This document shows positions 1 through 7,495 of a stretch of DNA of 8,472 nucleotides, in pieces; within the stretch, counting starts at the first letter, position 1; each line of letters begins with the position of its first letter. The notes under the pieces were generated by a model, which did no database searches, had not been told where the DNA came from, and saw nothing but the letters and a program-made list of their open reading frames with translations. Made by a program: the position numbers and the translations under genes. Origin of the DNA: Gemmatimonadaceae bacterium (GTDB lineage: Bacteria; Gemmatimonadota; Gemmatimonadetes; Gemmatimonadales; Gemmatimonadaceae); the NCBI GenBank assembly GCA_025357975.1, contig JANYKY010000340.1:1-8472 (forward strand). Direction: 5' to 3'.

Positions 1-246
1 CCGCGCAATGCAGTCGAAGAAATTCTTGCGTCAAGCTGGGCAACGGTAATGCGATCCGCTCCGCCGGGGATCCACCACAATTTCTTCAACACTGGTGGTG
101 ATTCGATTCTTGCCGCGCGCTTCATTGCCCACGTTCGGGACTCACTTGCTATCGACATTTCATTGCTATCTGTCTTCGATGCCCCGACAATCGCCGGGCT
201 CGCGCCGATCGCTGAAAAGTTGATGGCCGCTGGGGGAGACGCATGA
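1..246 (+). CDS. NRPS-type subunit, C-terminal carrier (T/PCP) domain, 5' truncated by window edge
   Basis: The reading frame is open from base 1 to the TGA at 244-246 (81 residues), so the gene starts outside the window; the ATG at 49 is internal. The fragment is one almost complete thiolation domain. Helix 1 reads EEILASSWATVM, followed by the phosphopantetheine site NFFNTGGDSI with the modified serine at residue 35 of the fragment (codon 103-105), and then a typical FDAPTIAGLA helix near the end. The protein stops about 12 residues later, so there is no releasing domain and no long C-terminal docking helix. The carrier must therefore pass its chain to another protein, most simply the C domain encoded by the overlapping next gene. 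The GGDSI form is more usual for carriers that precede an epimerization domain than for those that precede a C domain, but no E domain follows here. The upstream domains (A, C or KS) cannot be seen, so an NRPS rather than a hybrid origin is an inference. Confidence 0.9.
   Translation, partial: PRNAVEEILASSWATVMRSAPPGIHHNFFNTGGDSILAARFIAHVRDSLAIDISLLSVFDAPTIAGLAPIAEKLMAAGGDA
232..246 (+). promoter_or_regulatory. Ribosome binding site and ATGA start/stop overlap coupling the two NRPS genes
   Basis: GGGGGAG at 232-238 lies four bases before the ATG at 243. The ATG overlaps the TGA of the upstream subunit (ATGA, 243-246). This arrangement supports the 243 start over the later ATG at 255 and suggests translational coupling of the two assembly-line proteins. 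Confidence 0.75.
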
Positions 247-3200
247 CTCCTGATATGACCGACGCAAACATTACGGCTTCTCTTTCTCCGGAAGCTCAGA
301 CTTTGCTTGCGCGGCGCTCCAACGCGCGCGCCGAGAAAGACAAACCGGTCCCGAAGCGGCGTTCCGGATCACACACGCGTCTCTCCTTTGCCCAGGAAGC
401 GATCTGGCTTGCGACTGAGCTCGACAAGTCGACGCCGGCATACAATCGCTGTTGGACGATTCGCCTGCTTGGTCATCTCGACCGCGAAGCGCTGACGCGG
501 TCAATTCGCGATATCGCTCGGCGGCATGAAATCCTGCGGTCACGCCTGTCGATGTCCGGAGATGAGCCAGCACTTGAAGTGCTGCCTTCAACCACGGTCG
601 GTATGGTCACGGTCGATCTTTCGTCAGTTGCCGACAACGACAGGCAATCAGTGCTACGACAGGCCATCGACGAAGAGATCCGAAAACCCTTCGATCTGTA
701 TGCCGGTCCGTTCATCCGCGCGGTGAACTTCGCTGAAGACGATGAAACAAATACCCTCTGCATAACGACGCATCACATCGCGTCTGACGGGTGGTCAGAT
801 GGCGTGGTCTTCCGCGAGCTCAACTCGATCTATTCGTCGTTCATCGATGGAAACTCAGCGGGCTTGATCGAGCCAGCAAATCAATATTCCGAGTTTGCCG
901 AATGGCAGCGCGAATCGACCTCAGCTCCAGAGATCGAGCGCAATGTCGAATACTGGAGCAACCGCATGGCCGGCGCTCCACTCCGGCAGAACATTCCGAC
1001 GGACCGTCCACGATCGCGAATACCGGAGATGACGGCGGGAGAGGTCAGGCGTCGCGTTGCACCGGGCGTCGTCCGCTCTCTTGAGGCACTCTGGCGCGCG
1101 GAAGGCGCAACTGCGGCGATCACGATGCTCGCGGGGTTCCAGTTGTTTCAATTCCGCATTACGGGCGAGCAGGATACAGTGGTCGGGCTTTCGCTCGCGG
1201 GTAGGACACGGCGGCAGGACGAAGAGGTAATCGGCCCGTTCAGTCTGGTGATTCCCGTTCGCGTGCAGATCGACAGAACGATGACCTTCCGAAAACTGCT
1301 CGCTTCGGTGCGTGCAGCAGCGCTCGAGGGGCAGGCTCACCAGCAAATACCTCTCGATGCACTGCTGCAAACTCTGCCGTCTGCACGCGGAGTACCCCGG
1401 CCAGAGGTAGCAGAGACGCTTTTCAATTTTCGGAACATGCCGGCGTTCGCGCCGTCGCTTCCTGGACTCGAAGCAGAGTTGCAAGAGTCATTCAATGGAA
1501 ATGCGATTACTGATCTGGATCTGGAGGTGATGGAGGACGGTGCTAGCTGGGAATGCGCGCTGCGATTCAGAACTGCGCTGTTTGACGAAGCTACGGCAGC
1601 CCGGCTTCTCGGTCACTACGTAACTCTGCTCGAGTCGATCGCAGCTTCGCCTGACGAGCCTGTTGGGCGGCTTCAAATCATGAATGCATCCGAGCGGCGG
1701 CAGGTCCTCGTTGATTTTAATGGACGCGTGCAGCAATTCCCCGAGTGCCGAGGCCTCCATCATTTCCTGACTCGGCAGGCAAAACTGACACCTTCGGCAA
1801 TCGCGATAAGTTTTGCCGAAGGCAGCATGACTTACAGCGAGCTCGATCGCTGCAGTGATGCTCTCGGGCGCGAGCTCAAGTCGCGAGGCGTTGTGGCGGG
1901 AGACCGCGTCGGCATCTGTATCGAGCGCTCGCCTCAGATGATTGTCGCGGTGCTCGCGGCTCTCAAGGCCGGCACAGCATTCGTTCCCCTCGACCCTGAT
2001 CTCCCGTCGGGACGTCTTGGCCTCATGTTGAGCGATACCGCGCCAAGAGTGCTTCTCGCCGACAAGACGGGAACATCACTGCTCGCACAAGGTGGAGTCG
2101 AGATTCTACTCGTTGGCGCGGATTGGTTGATAGCACCCGACTCAACCGAAGAACCGTTTAGCGTCGAGATCGGGGACGATGAGGTTGCCTGTGTCCTGTA
2201 TACGTCCGGCTCTACAGGTTTGCCGAAGGGAGTGCTGAGCACGCATCGCGGAATTGTGAATAATCTGCACGCGATGCAGGACATGTATCCGATCACTTCG
2301 GAAGACTGCCTGCTTCAACAAACCTCGCTTGGCTTTGACGCCGCGGCGTGGGAAATCTTCTGGCCGTTCTCCGTCGGCGCGCGCTTTTATGTTGCAAGTC
2401 CGGGTGGACAACGCGATGCGGCCTACGTGCTGGAGACAATCGCCGCGAATGGGATATCGATGGTCGGATTCGCGCCGTCGATGTTGAAGGTGATCGCCGG
2501 AATGGAGGCCTTCACGAGATCTGAACACATCAAGCGCGTGTTGAGCTACGGCGAAGTGCTGTCACCCGGCCTCCAGGATGCTCTCTTTGCCCGAATGCCG
2601 AATGTCGAGCTTTGCAACCTTTATGGACCCGCCGAAACAGCGATCATCATAACTGCATGGACATGCGAGCGTCACAGCGGGCGACACTCGGTTCCACTCG
2701 GTTCACCTATCTCTAACACCGAAGTCTATCTGCTCGACGCCGGATTCGAGCCTGTGCCCATTGGCGTCGAAGGCGAGATTGTGATCGGTGGTGTTTGTGT
2801 CGCGAACGGATATCACAATCGTCCGGAGCTAACAGCCGAACGATTTGTCCCGCATCCATTCCGGCCTGAAAGCGGCGACAAGGTTTATCGCTCGGGCGAT
2901 ATGGCACGCTTTGGCGCCGATGGAGTCATCGAGTACGTCGGCCGTCGCGACAACCAGATGAAGATTCGCGGGATACGCGTGGAGCCAGAGGAAATCGAGG
3001 CCGCACTCGTTCAGGTTCCGGGCGTCGCGCTCGGCGTTGTGGTCCCCAAGAGAGAGAGCGATGAGTGGAAGCTCATCGCCTACACTGAAGTGAGCGATTC
3101 GGTGGTTACGCCCGGCGTGATTCGACGTACCCTGGAGAAGACGCTACCTCCGCAGTTTCTTCCTGCACAAATTATCTGTCTTCCAAAGCTTCCCATAAAC

Positions 3201-4448
3201 GTCAATGGGAAAGTAGACCGTTCACGTCTGCCTGATCCGTCGGAGTACGTCAATCAGGAGCGGATCGAGACAGAATTGCCGCGCACCGAGCTCGAACGTC
3301 AACTGAGCCAGATATGGAAAGATGTTCTCGGGGCTCACGATTTTGGAATTCGAGATTCGTTCTTCGGCCTCGGCGGGCATTCTCTGACAGCTGTACGGAT
3401 GCTCCAGCGCGCGTCAGATGACCTCGGCAAAAAGATAAGCCTCCGAGCCTTTTACGAAGATCCGACAATACAGGGTCTTGCTCGGCTCATCTCCGGGGCG
3501 ACTTCGAATGCCACTGGTCATGAACGCGCTCAGGTTCTGAGAGTGAAAGAAGCCAGGAATGGTTCCGGGTCTCTGTTCTATATGCATGGTCAGCCGTCGA
3601 GCGGCGGCGGGTATGCGCTCAAGTTCGAGCCCTCTCTTCCCCCTGATCTTGGTTTCTCGATTCTTCCCGTCCCGTTCTTTGATCAGGCGGTAGTGGTTGA
3701 GGACGTTGCGGCGAAAATGGTATCGCTCATCTGTGCTGAGCAGCCAACGGGTCCGTACATGTTGGGCGGGAACTGCTTCGGCGCACTCCTGGCGCATCAG
3801 ATAGCGCTGCAGCTCGAGCGGAATGGCCAGCGCGTGTCGCTGCTCATTCTCGTGCATCCCGAGACTTGGATGCCTATGCATTTAGGATTCAAGGCGATGC
3901 GGCGCCTCGCGCTTTTTGCGGGACTTGATGATACCGCGCACCACGCTCCGTTTGCCGGCGCGTTTGCTTACACCGGCCAGATGGCCGGAAAGATCGTCGG
4001 TGTGATAAGGCGAGACTCGTGGCGTGGGCGCATGCGCCGGATCGTCGAAGCTGGCCGATATGTGAAGCACTTCATCGCTAAACGCGCCAGCAAGACCATT
4101 GAGACTTGGCCAGACCCGGGGAAAGACGTTGCACGCGAGACAGAGGAAACCGCCAGTTGTCTCAATTCGGCTCCGCACGAAATCAAAGCTCATGGGGATT
4201 ATGTGCGGGAAGCGTCGGCCAATTATACGTTTCAACCGTACAAGGGACGCGCGGCCTTTATTTGGCCGATTGAAGCTCCAGCGAATCCGCCGTGGAACCC
4301 GCGACTGCGCTGGAACAAACTTGTGCCAAACAGCGATTGGTATTTCGTCCACGGCAGCCACTGGACGATGCTGTTTGATCACATTGAGGATTCCGCGCGC
4401 GCCATTGGAATGTCTGTCGAGCGGGGAATGGAGCAATGGAAGGGGTAG
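243..4448 (+). CDS. Terminal NRPS subunit, C-A-T-TE (1401 aa)
   Basis: Cytosolic assembly-line protein that adds one monomer and releases the product. The condensation domain (about 46-480) starts with LSFAQEAIW, has RHEILRSR, and keeps the catalytic HHIASDG at 177-183. The adenylation domain (about 505-1005) has the P-loop YTSGSTGLPKG at 653-663, YGPAE at 794-798, GRRDNQMKIRG at 900-910 and NGKVD with the catalytic Lys at 990. Aligning A4-A5 by eye to GrsA gives the pocket D699, A700, W703, G742, L767, Y769, L793, I801, I802, K990. I recognise no matching specificity, so the substrate is left open. The carrier (about 1015-1085) has GLGGHSL with the modified Ser1047. The thioesterase (about 1110-1395) has GGNCFG with Cys1178 in the nucleophile position and a likely catalytic His1373 (GSHWT). 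H1205 sits where SrfA-C TE has Asp107, and the Cys-His distance is 195 residues, implying a large lid. The single complete module and the terminal TE mark this as the last subunit of the line. Confidence 0.95.
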   Translation: MTPDMTDANITASLSPEAQTLLARRSNARAEKDKPVPKRRSGSHTRLSFAQEAIWLATELDKSTPAYNRCWTIRLLGHLDREALTRSIRDIARRHEILRSRLSMSGDEPALEVLPSTTVGMVTVDLSSVADNDRQSVLRQAIDEEIRKPFDLYAGPFIRAVNFAEDDETNTLCITTHHIASDGWSDGVVFRELNSIYSSFIDGNSAGLIEPANQYSEFAEWQRESTSAPEIERNVEYWSNRMAGAPLRQNIPTDRPRSRIPEMTAGEVRRRVAPGVVRSLEALWRAEGATAAITMLAGFQLFQFRITGEQDTVVGLSLAGRTRRQDEEVIGPFSLVIPVRVQIDRTMTFRKLLASVRAAALEGQAHQQIPLDALLQTLPSARGVPRPEVAETLFNFRNMPAFAPSLPGLEAELQESFNGNAITDLDLEVMEDGASWECALRFRTALFDEATAARLLGHYVTLLESIAASPDEPVGRLQIMNASERRQVLVDFNGRVQQFPECRGLHHFLTRQAKLTPSAIAISFAEGSMTYSELDRCSDALGRELKSRGVVAGDRVGICIERSPQMIVAVLAALKAGTAFVPLDPDLPSGRLGLMLSDTAPRVLLADKTGTSLLAQGGVEILLVGADWLIAPDSTEEPFSVEIGDDEVACVLYTSGSTGLPKGVLSTHRGIVNNLHAMQDMYPITSEDCLLQQTSLGFDAAAWEIFWPFSVGARFYVASPGGQRDAAYVLETIAANGISMVGFAPSMLKVIAGMEAFTRSEHIKRVLSYGEVLSPGLQDALFARMPNVELCNLYGPAETAIIITAWTCERHSGRHSVPLGSPISNTEVYLLDAGFEPVPIGVEGEIVIGGVCVANGYHNRPELTAERFVPHPFRPESGDKVYRSGDMARFGADGVIEYVGRRDNQMKIRGIRVEPEEIEAALVQVPGVALGVVVPKRESDEWKLIAYTEVSDSVVTPGVIRRTLEKTLPPQFLPAQIICLPKLPINVNGKVDRSRLPDPSEYVNQERIETELPRTELERQLSQIWKDVLGAHDFGIRDSFFGLGGHSLTAVRMLQRASDDLGKKISLRAFYEDPTIQGLARLISGATSNATGHERAQVLRVKEARNGSGSLFYMHGQPSSGGGYALKFEPSLPPDLGFSILPVPFFDQAVVVEDVAAKMVSLICAEQPTGPYMLGGNCFGALLAHQIALQLERNGQRVSLLILVHPETWMPMHLGFKAMRRLALFAGLDDTAHHAPFAGAFAYTGQMAGKIVGVIRRDSWRGRMRRIVEAGRYVKHFIAKRASKTIETWPDPGKDVARETEETASCLNSAPHEIKAHGDYVREASANYTFQPYKGRAAFIWPIEAPANPPWNPRLRWNKLVPNSDWYFVHGSHWTMLFDHIEDSARAIGMSVERGMEQWKG
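4423..4438 (+). promoter_or_regulatory. Ribosome binding site of the PPTase gene inside the NRPS 3' end
   Basis: GGGGA at 4423-4427 is eight bases before the ATG at 4436, and a second GGAG at 4430-4433 is only two bases away. Both lie inside the last codons of the NRPS gene. The transferase start therefore overlaps the NRPS stop by 13 bp, which points to co-translation from one mRNA. Confidence 0.6.
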
Positions 4449-5167
4449 AGGTTTGGTACGGCTCGCTCGACCGGCCATCTGCAGAAATCGCGGAGCTCAA
4501 GCGTCATCTCGATGCGGCTGAGCTCCATCGAGCTTCTCAATTTCGCGCACTTCGCGATCAGCAGCGCTTCATCGTATCTCGGGGCATTCTCCGGTCACTC
4601 CTCGGCCATTACACAGGAATAGCTCCCGATCGTGTAGCGATTCGAATACTCGCCGGAGGAAAACCCGCGCTTGGAAACGATGCTGATTCGGGGCAGGTGT
4701 ATTTCAATCTTTCTCATTGCAACGACATGATCGTTCTCGCCTTTTCGTCGGCAGAAGTCGGAATCGACATTGAGCGAGAAGAAGATTTCGAGGGCATGCC
4801 GCGCGTTGTGGAGAATTTCTTCTCAGCGGAAGAAGCCATAGCCTTCAAGCGAGTCGCGGGGAATGAGCGTTCGCGTTTTTTCTTTCGCACATGGGTGCGC
4901 AAGGAAGCGTACATGAAAGCGACGGGAGAAGGACTGGCGATTGAACCCTCCTCCCTCACTCTCTCAGCATCGCCTGCGAGCAGTGTCAGAATCGCCCGCG
5001 AGGATAACAGTGTTTACCTGGACCATCGATACCAGATACACGACATCGAGGAGTTCAGCGGATACTCCGCGGCAGTTGCGGTTGTATCCGGAAGTGGGAA
5101 CTCAATAATTCGTGTTGTACGCGCATTTTCCTTCAGCCGCCTGTCTCTTGCATCCGATATACATTAG
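4436..5167 (+). CDS. Sfp-type 4'-phosphopantetheinyl transferase
   Basis: A 243-residue protein of the Sfp/Gsp class, which transfers the phosphopantetheine arm of coenzyme A to the active serine of carrier domains and makes them functional. Visible family marks, in order: a basic early segment with QQRFIVSRGILRSLL, FNLSHCND at 90-97 (Ser93-His94), the Mg-binding GIDIE with Asp111 and Glu113, and the W-x-x-K-E-A signature WVRKEAYMKATGEGL with Trp153, Lys156 and Glu157. Length is close to that of Sfp (about 224 residues), with a somewhat longer C-terminus. The start at 4436 is chosen because MEGVEVWYGSLD matches the family's usual first strand and has upstream purine-rich RBS sequence. Its position directly behind the NRPS gene, overlapping by 13 bp, makes the adjacent carriers its natural substrates. 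The 3' part of the gene, encoding SGYSAAVAVVSGSGN, recurs as a relic downstream of the next gene. Confidence 0.94.
   Translation: MEGVEVWYGSLDRPSAEIAELKRHLDAAELHRASQFRALRDQQRFIVSRGILRSLLGHYTGIAPDRVAIRILAGGKPALGNDADSGQVYFNLSHCNDMIVLAFSSAEVGIDIEREEDFEGMPRVVENFFSAEEAIAFKRVAGNERSRFFFRTWVRKEAYMKATGEGLAIEPSSLTLSASPASSVRIAREDNSVYLDHRYQIHDIEEFSGYSAAVAVVSGSGNSIIRVVRAFSFSRLSLASDIH
5057..5101 (+). repeat. Copy 1 of a 45-bp degenerate direct repeat (in-gene, PPTase C-terminus)
   Basis: This stretch of the transferase gene encodes SGYSAAVAVVSGSGN. It aligns without gaps to 7499-7543 with 38 of 45 bases identical. All seven differences fall on third codon positions and are synonymous. Confidence 0.9.
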
Positions 5168-5185
5168 AGGGCAATGACATCCATG
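5167..5185 (+). promoter_or_regulatory. Ribosome binding site of the kinase gene; start ambiguous (5174 or 5183)
   Basis: GAGGG at 5167-5171 shares its first base with the PPTase stop codon TAG (5165-5167). It is only two bases before the ATG at 5174 and eleven before the ATG at 5183, so neither spacing is ideal. The second start would give a protein three residues shorter beginning MAGVPTG. In either case, the kinase RBS overlaps the transferase stop, so the two genes could be translated from one message. Confidence 0.5.
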
Positions 5186-7477
5186 GCCGGCGTTCCCACG
5201 GGTCTCCGCGACGCTCTCGCCGGCCGGTACACTCTCGAGCGCGAGCTCGGCCAAGGTGGAATGGCCACAGTCTATCTCGCCCGCGACGTGCGACACGAAC
5301 GGCCCGTTGCGCTCAAAGTTCTCGACACTGAACAGAGCGCGGCATTAGGGACAGAGCGCTTCGATCGTGAGATCAAAGTCCTCGCTCGGCTGCGTCACCC
5401 GTTCGTTCTGCCGCTCCACGATTCGGGCGAAGCCGCAGGCTCTTTGTATTTCGTTATGCCGTACGTCGATGGCGAATCGCTGCGGGCACGTTTCACACGC
5501 GAATCGACGCTTCCATTGGAAGACGTCATCGCGATCGCTCGACAAATTGCCGACGCGCTGGACTACGCCCACGGTGAAGGCGTCATCCACCGCGATGTAA
5601 AACCTGAGAACATTCTCCTTTCGCGTCACGGTCACGCGATGCTTGCAGATTTCGGCATCGCACGCGGCGCATTACTCGGATCGGGCGCACAATCGTCGGA
5701 CCCTGGGCTGACGCTGACCGGCATGGCAATCGGCACCGCCGACTACATGAGTCCCGAACAGGCAGTCGGCGACATTGACATCGATGGCCGGAGCGATGTC
5801 TACTCGCTCGGCTGCGTCGTATATGAGGCGCTCACCGGTCGTCCGCCGTTTACGGGATCGAATCCATTCTCGATTATTGCGCAACACATCGGGAAGCCCG
5901 CACCAAGTCTTGCCGCAAACCGTGCAGACATCTCGCCATCGTTGATACGCGCAGTCGCGCGCGCGCTCGAAAAGAATGCGGACGACCGGTTTCCCACCGC
6001 GACTGCATTCGTGCAAGCCTTGGTCGCGTTTAATACAGTCGCGCCGGCGGCGCCGGTTCCTCTTGCATCTACTTCACGTCTCTCGATCGCCGTTCTTCCC
6101 GTCGCCAGTCGTAGCTCAGATGAAGAAGCCGAGTATTTCAGCGACGGTATGACGGACGAGTTGATGAACGCGCTCGCAAAAGTCGAGGGGCTGCGTGTGG
6201 TGTCCCGCACATCGGCATTTGCCTTCAAGAGCGGCGACGTTCCCATCCAGGAAGTCGGCGCACGGCTCGGCGTTGGCTTTGTTCTCGAAGCGAGTGTCCG
6301 CCGCGCAGGCTCTCGATTGCGCGTGACGGCGCGCCTCCTCGGGGTCGAAGACGACTCGACTCTCTGGTCGGAGACGTTGGAGCGACAGCTCGAGGACGTG
6401 TTTGCTGTGCAGGACGAGATCACGCAATCGATCGTCAAGACGATCACCGAATCACTCCAGCTCGGTCACCTGCGCGGCGCGACCCCAGTGCAGCAACCGC
6501 GAAATCTAGAAGCGTACGATCTGTATCTGCTCGGACGACATCACTGGTACAAGAGAACCGACGCATCGATGCGGCGCGCACTCGAGCTGTTTCAGCAAGC
6601 GGCCGCCGCCGATCCATCCTACGCACCGGCATACTCAGGTATCGCCGATGCCTCGGCACTCCTGGCATCGTGGCAGTTCGCGTCGTCTGCAGAACAATTC
6701 CCGCAGGCAGCCAAGGCTGCTCATCGTGCGATCGAGCTCGACCCTTCTAGCGCCGACGCTCACGCATCGCTCGGATTTGTGAAGCTCAACTGGGAATGGG
6801 ATTGGGACGGCGCTCTTGATGAATTCAGGAAAGCAATCGCGCTGAATCCGAGCCACGAAGCGGCACATCGGTGGTTGTCCGCATTTCTCGCTGGCATCGG
6901 CCGCGATCAGGAGGCGCTTCCGATCGCACTTCGTGCAATCGAGCTTGATCCAATTTCGGTTCTTCCGCGCATGAACCTTGGAATCGTTCACTTCCTCGCC
7001 TGGCGGCACGAAGATGCGGAGCTGGAGTTGCGTCGTGTCATCGAGAAAGACCCGGGCTTCATCCGCGGTTATACATTCCTCGCGTGTTCGTTGTCGTTTC
7101 AGCAGAGGCATGACGAGGCGATCGCCGTCGCGCGCATTGGAGTCGAGCGCTCGAATCAACACGCAATTTTTCTTTTCGCGCTCGGCATATGCATCGCACG
7201 AGCCGGGCGGCTCGGTGAAGCGCGCGCAATCTTTGAGCCGATTCTATCGGAGTTGACTCCATTCTACCAGGCCACCGTTTACGCGGTGTTGGGAGAGGAA
7301 TCTTCTGCCCTCGACACACTGGAGACTGCGCCTGAAGCTCGCTCGGACTGGATGTACTCAGTCGGCAGGCAGCCGTGGTTCGGTCAGTATCACTCTCATC
7401 CGCGATTCAATCGATTGCTGGAAAGCCTGGGCCTTCCCTCGGTCAGTTTCGGTTCCTCTGCGTCTGTACCCGTATAG
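5174..7477 (+). CDS. Soluble Ser/Thr protein kinase with FlgO/TolB-like and TPR domains
   Basis: A 767-residue Hanks-type (PknB-like) kinase predicted to phosphorylate Ser/Thr on unknown proteins. The kinase domain (about 18-285) is complete: Gly-rich loop GQGGMATVY at 26-34, ATP-binding Lys48, helix-C Glu66, catalytic HRDVKPEN at 139-146 with Asp141, DFG at 159-161, a Thr/Ser-rich activation loop, and MSPEQ at 192-196. Residues about 302-430 (LSIAVLPV, EYFSDGMTDELMNALAKVEGL, VLEASVRRAG, LWSE, VFAVQDEI) form the domain often annotated FlgO-like or TolB-like. About 445-650 carry several TPR-like units (AIELDPSSADAHASLG, AIALNPSHEAAHRWL, AIELDPISVLPRMNLG) for protein-protein contacts. Unlike many bacterial receptor kinases, no hydrophobic segment long enough to cross the membrane separates kinase and C-terminal part, so it should be cytosolic. 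It starts six bases after the PPTase stop on the same strand, which suggests shared transcription, but a role in peptide synthesis is unproven. This architecture is very common in Gemmatimonadota. Confidence 0.93.
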   Translation: MTSMAGVPTGLRDALAGRYTLERELGQGGMATVYLARDVRHERPVALKVLDTEQSAALGTERFDREIKVLARLRHPFVLPLHDSGEAAGSLYFVMPYVDGESLRARFTRESTLPLEDVIAIARQIADALDYAHGEGVIHRDVKPENILLSRHGHAMLADFGIARGALLGSGAQSSDPGLTLTGMAIGTADYMSPEQAVGDIDIDGRSDVYSLGCVVYEALTGRPPFTGSNPFSIIAQHIGKPAPSLAANRADISPSLIRAVARALEKNADDRFPTATAFVQALVAFNTVAPAAPVPLASTSRLSIAVLPVASRSSDEEAEYFSDGMTDELMNALAKVEGLRVVSRTSAFAFKSGDVPIQEVGARLGVGFVLEASVRRAGSRLRVTARLLGVEDDSTLWSETLERQLEDVFAVQDEITQSIVKTITESLQLGHLRGATPVQQPRNLEAYDLYLLGRHHWYKRTDASMRRALELFQQAAAADPSYAPAYSGIADASALLASWQFASSAEQFPQAAKAAHRAIELDPSSADAHASLGFVKLNWEWDWDGALDEFRKAIALNPSHEAAHRWLSAFLAGIGRDQEALPIALRAIELDPISVLPRMNLGIVHFLAWRHEDAELELRRVIEKDPGFIRGYTFLACSLSFQQRHDEAIAVARIGVERSNQHAIFLFALGICIARAGRLGEARAIFEPILSELTPFYQATVYAVLGEESSALDTLETAPEARSDWMYSVGRQPWFGQYHSHPRFNRLLESLGLPSVSFGSSASVPV

Positions 7478-7495
7478 CGCGGGCACAATCGAACC

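Noticed and set aside
49..246. Free-standing 65-residue carrier protein starting at the ATG at 49
   Set aside because: The frame is open to base 1, and the codons before 49 encode the first helix of the carrier fold (EEILASSWATV). The ATG is internal.
3882..4478. 198-codon minus-strand frame opposite the thioesterase
   Set aside because: Lies wholly antisense to well-supported TE and PPTase coding sequence and contains no recognisable motif.
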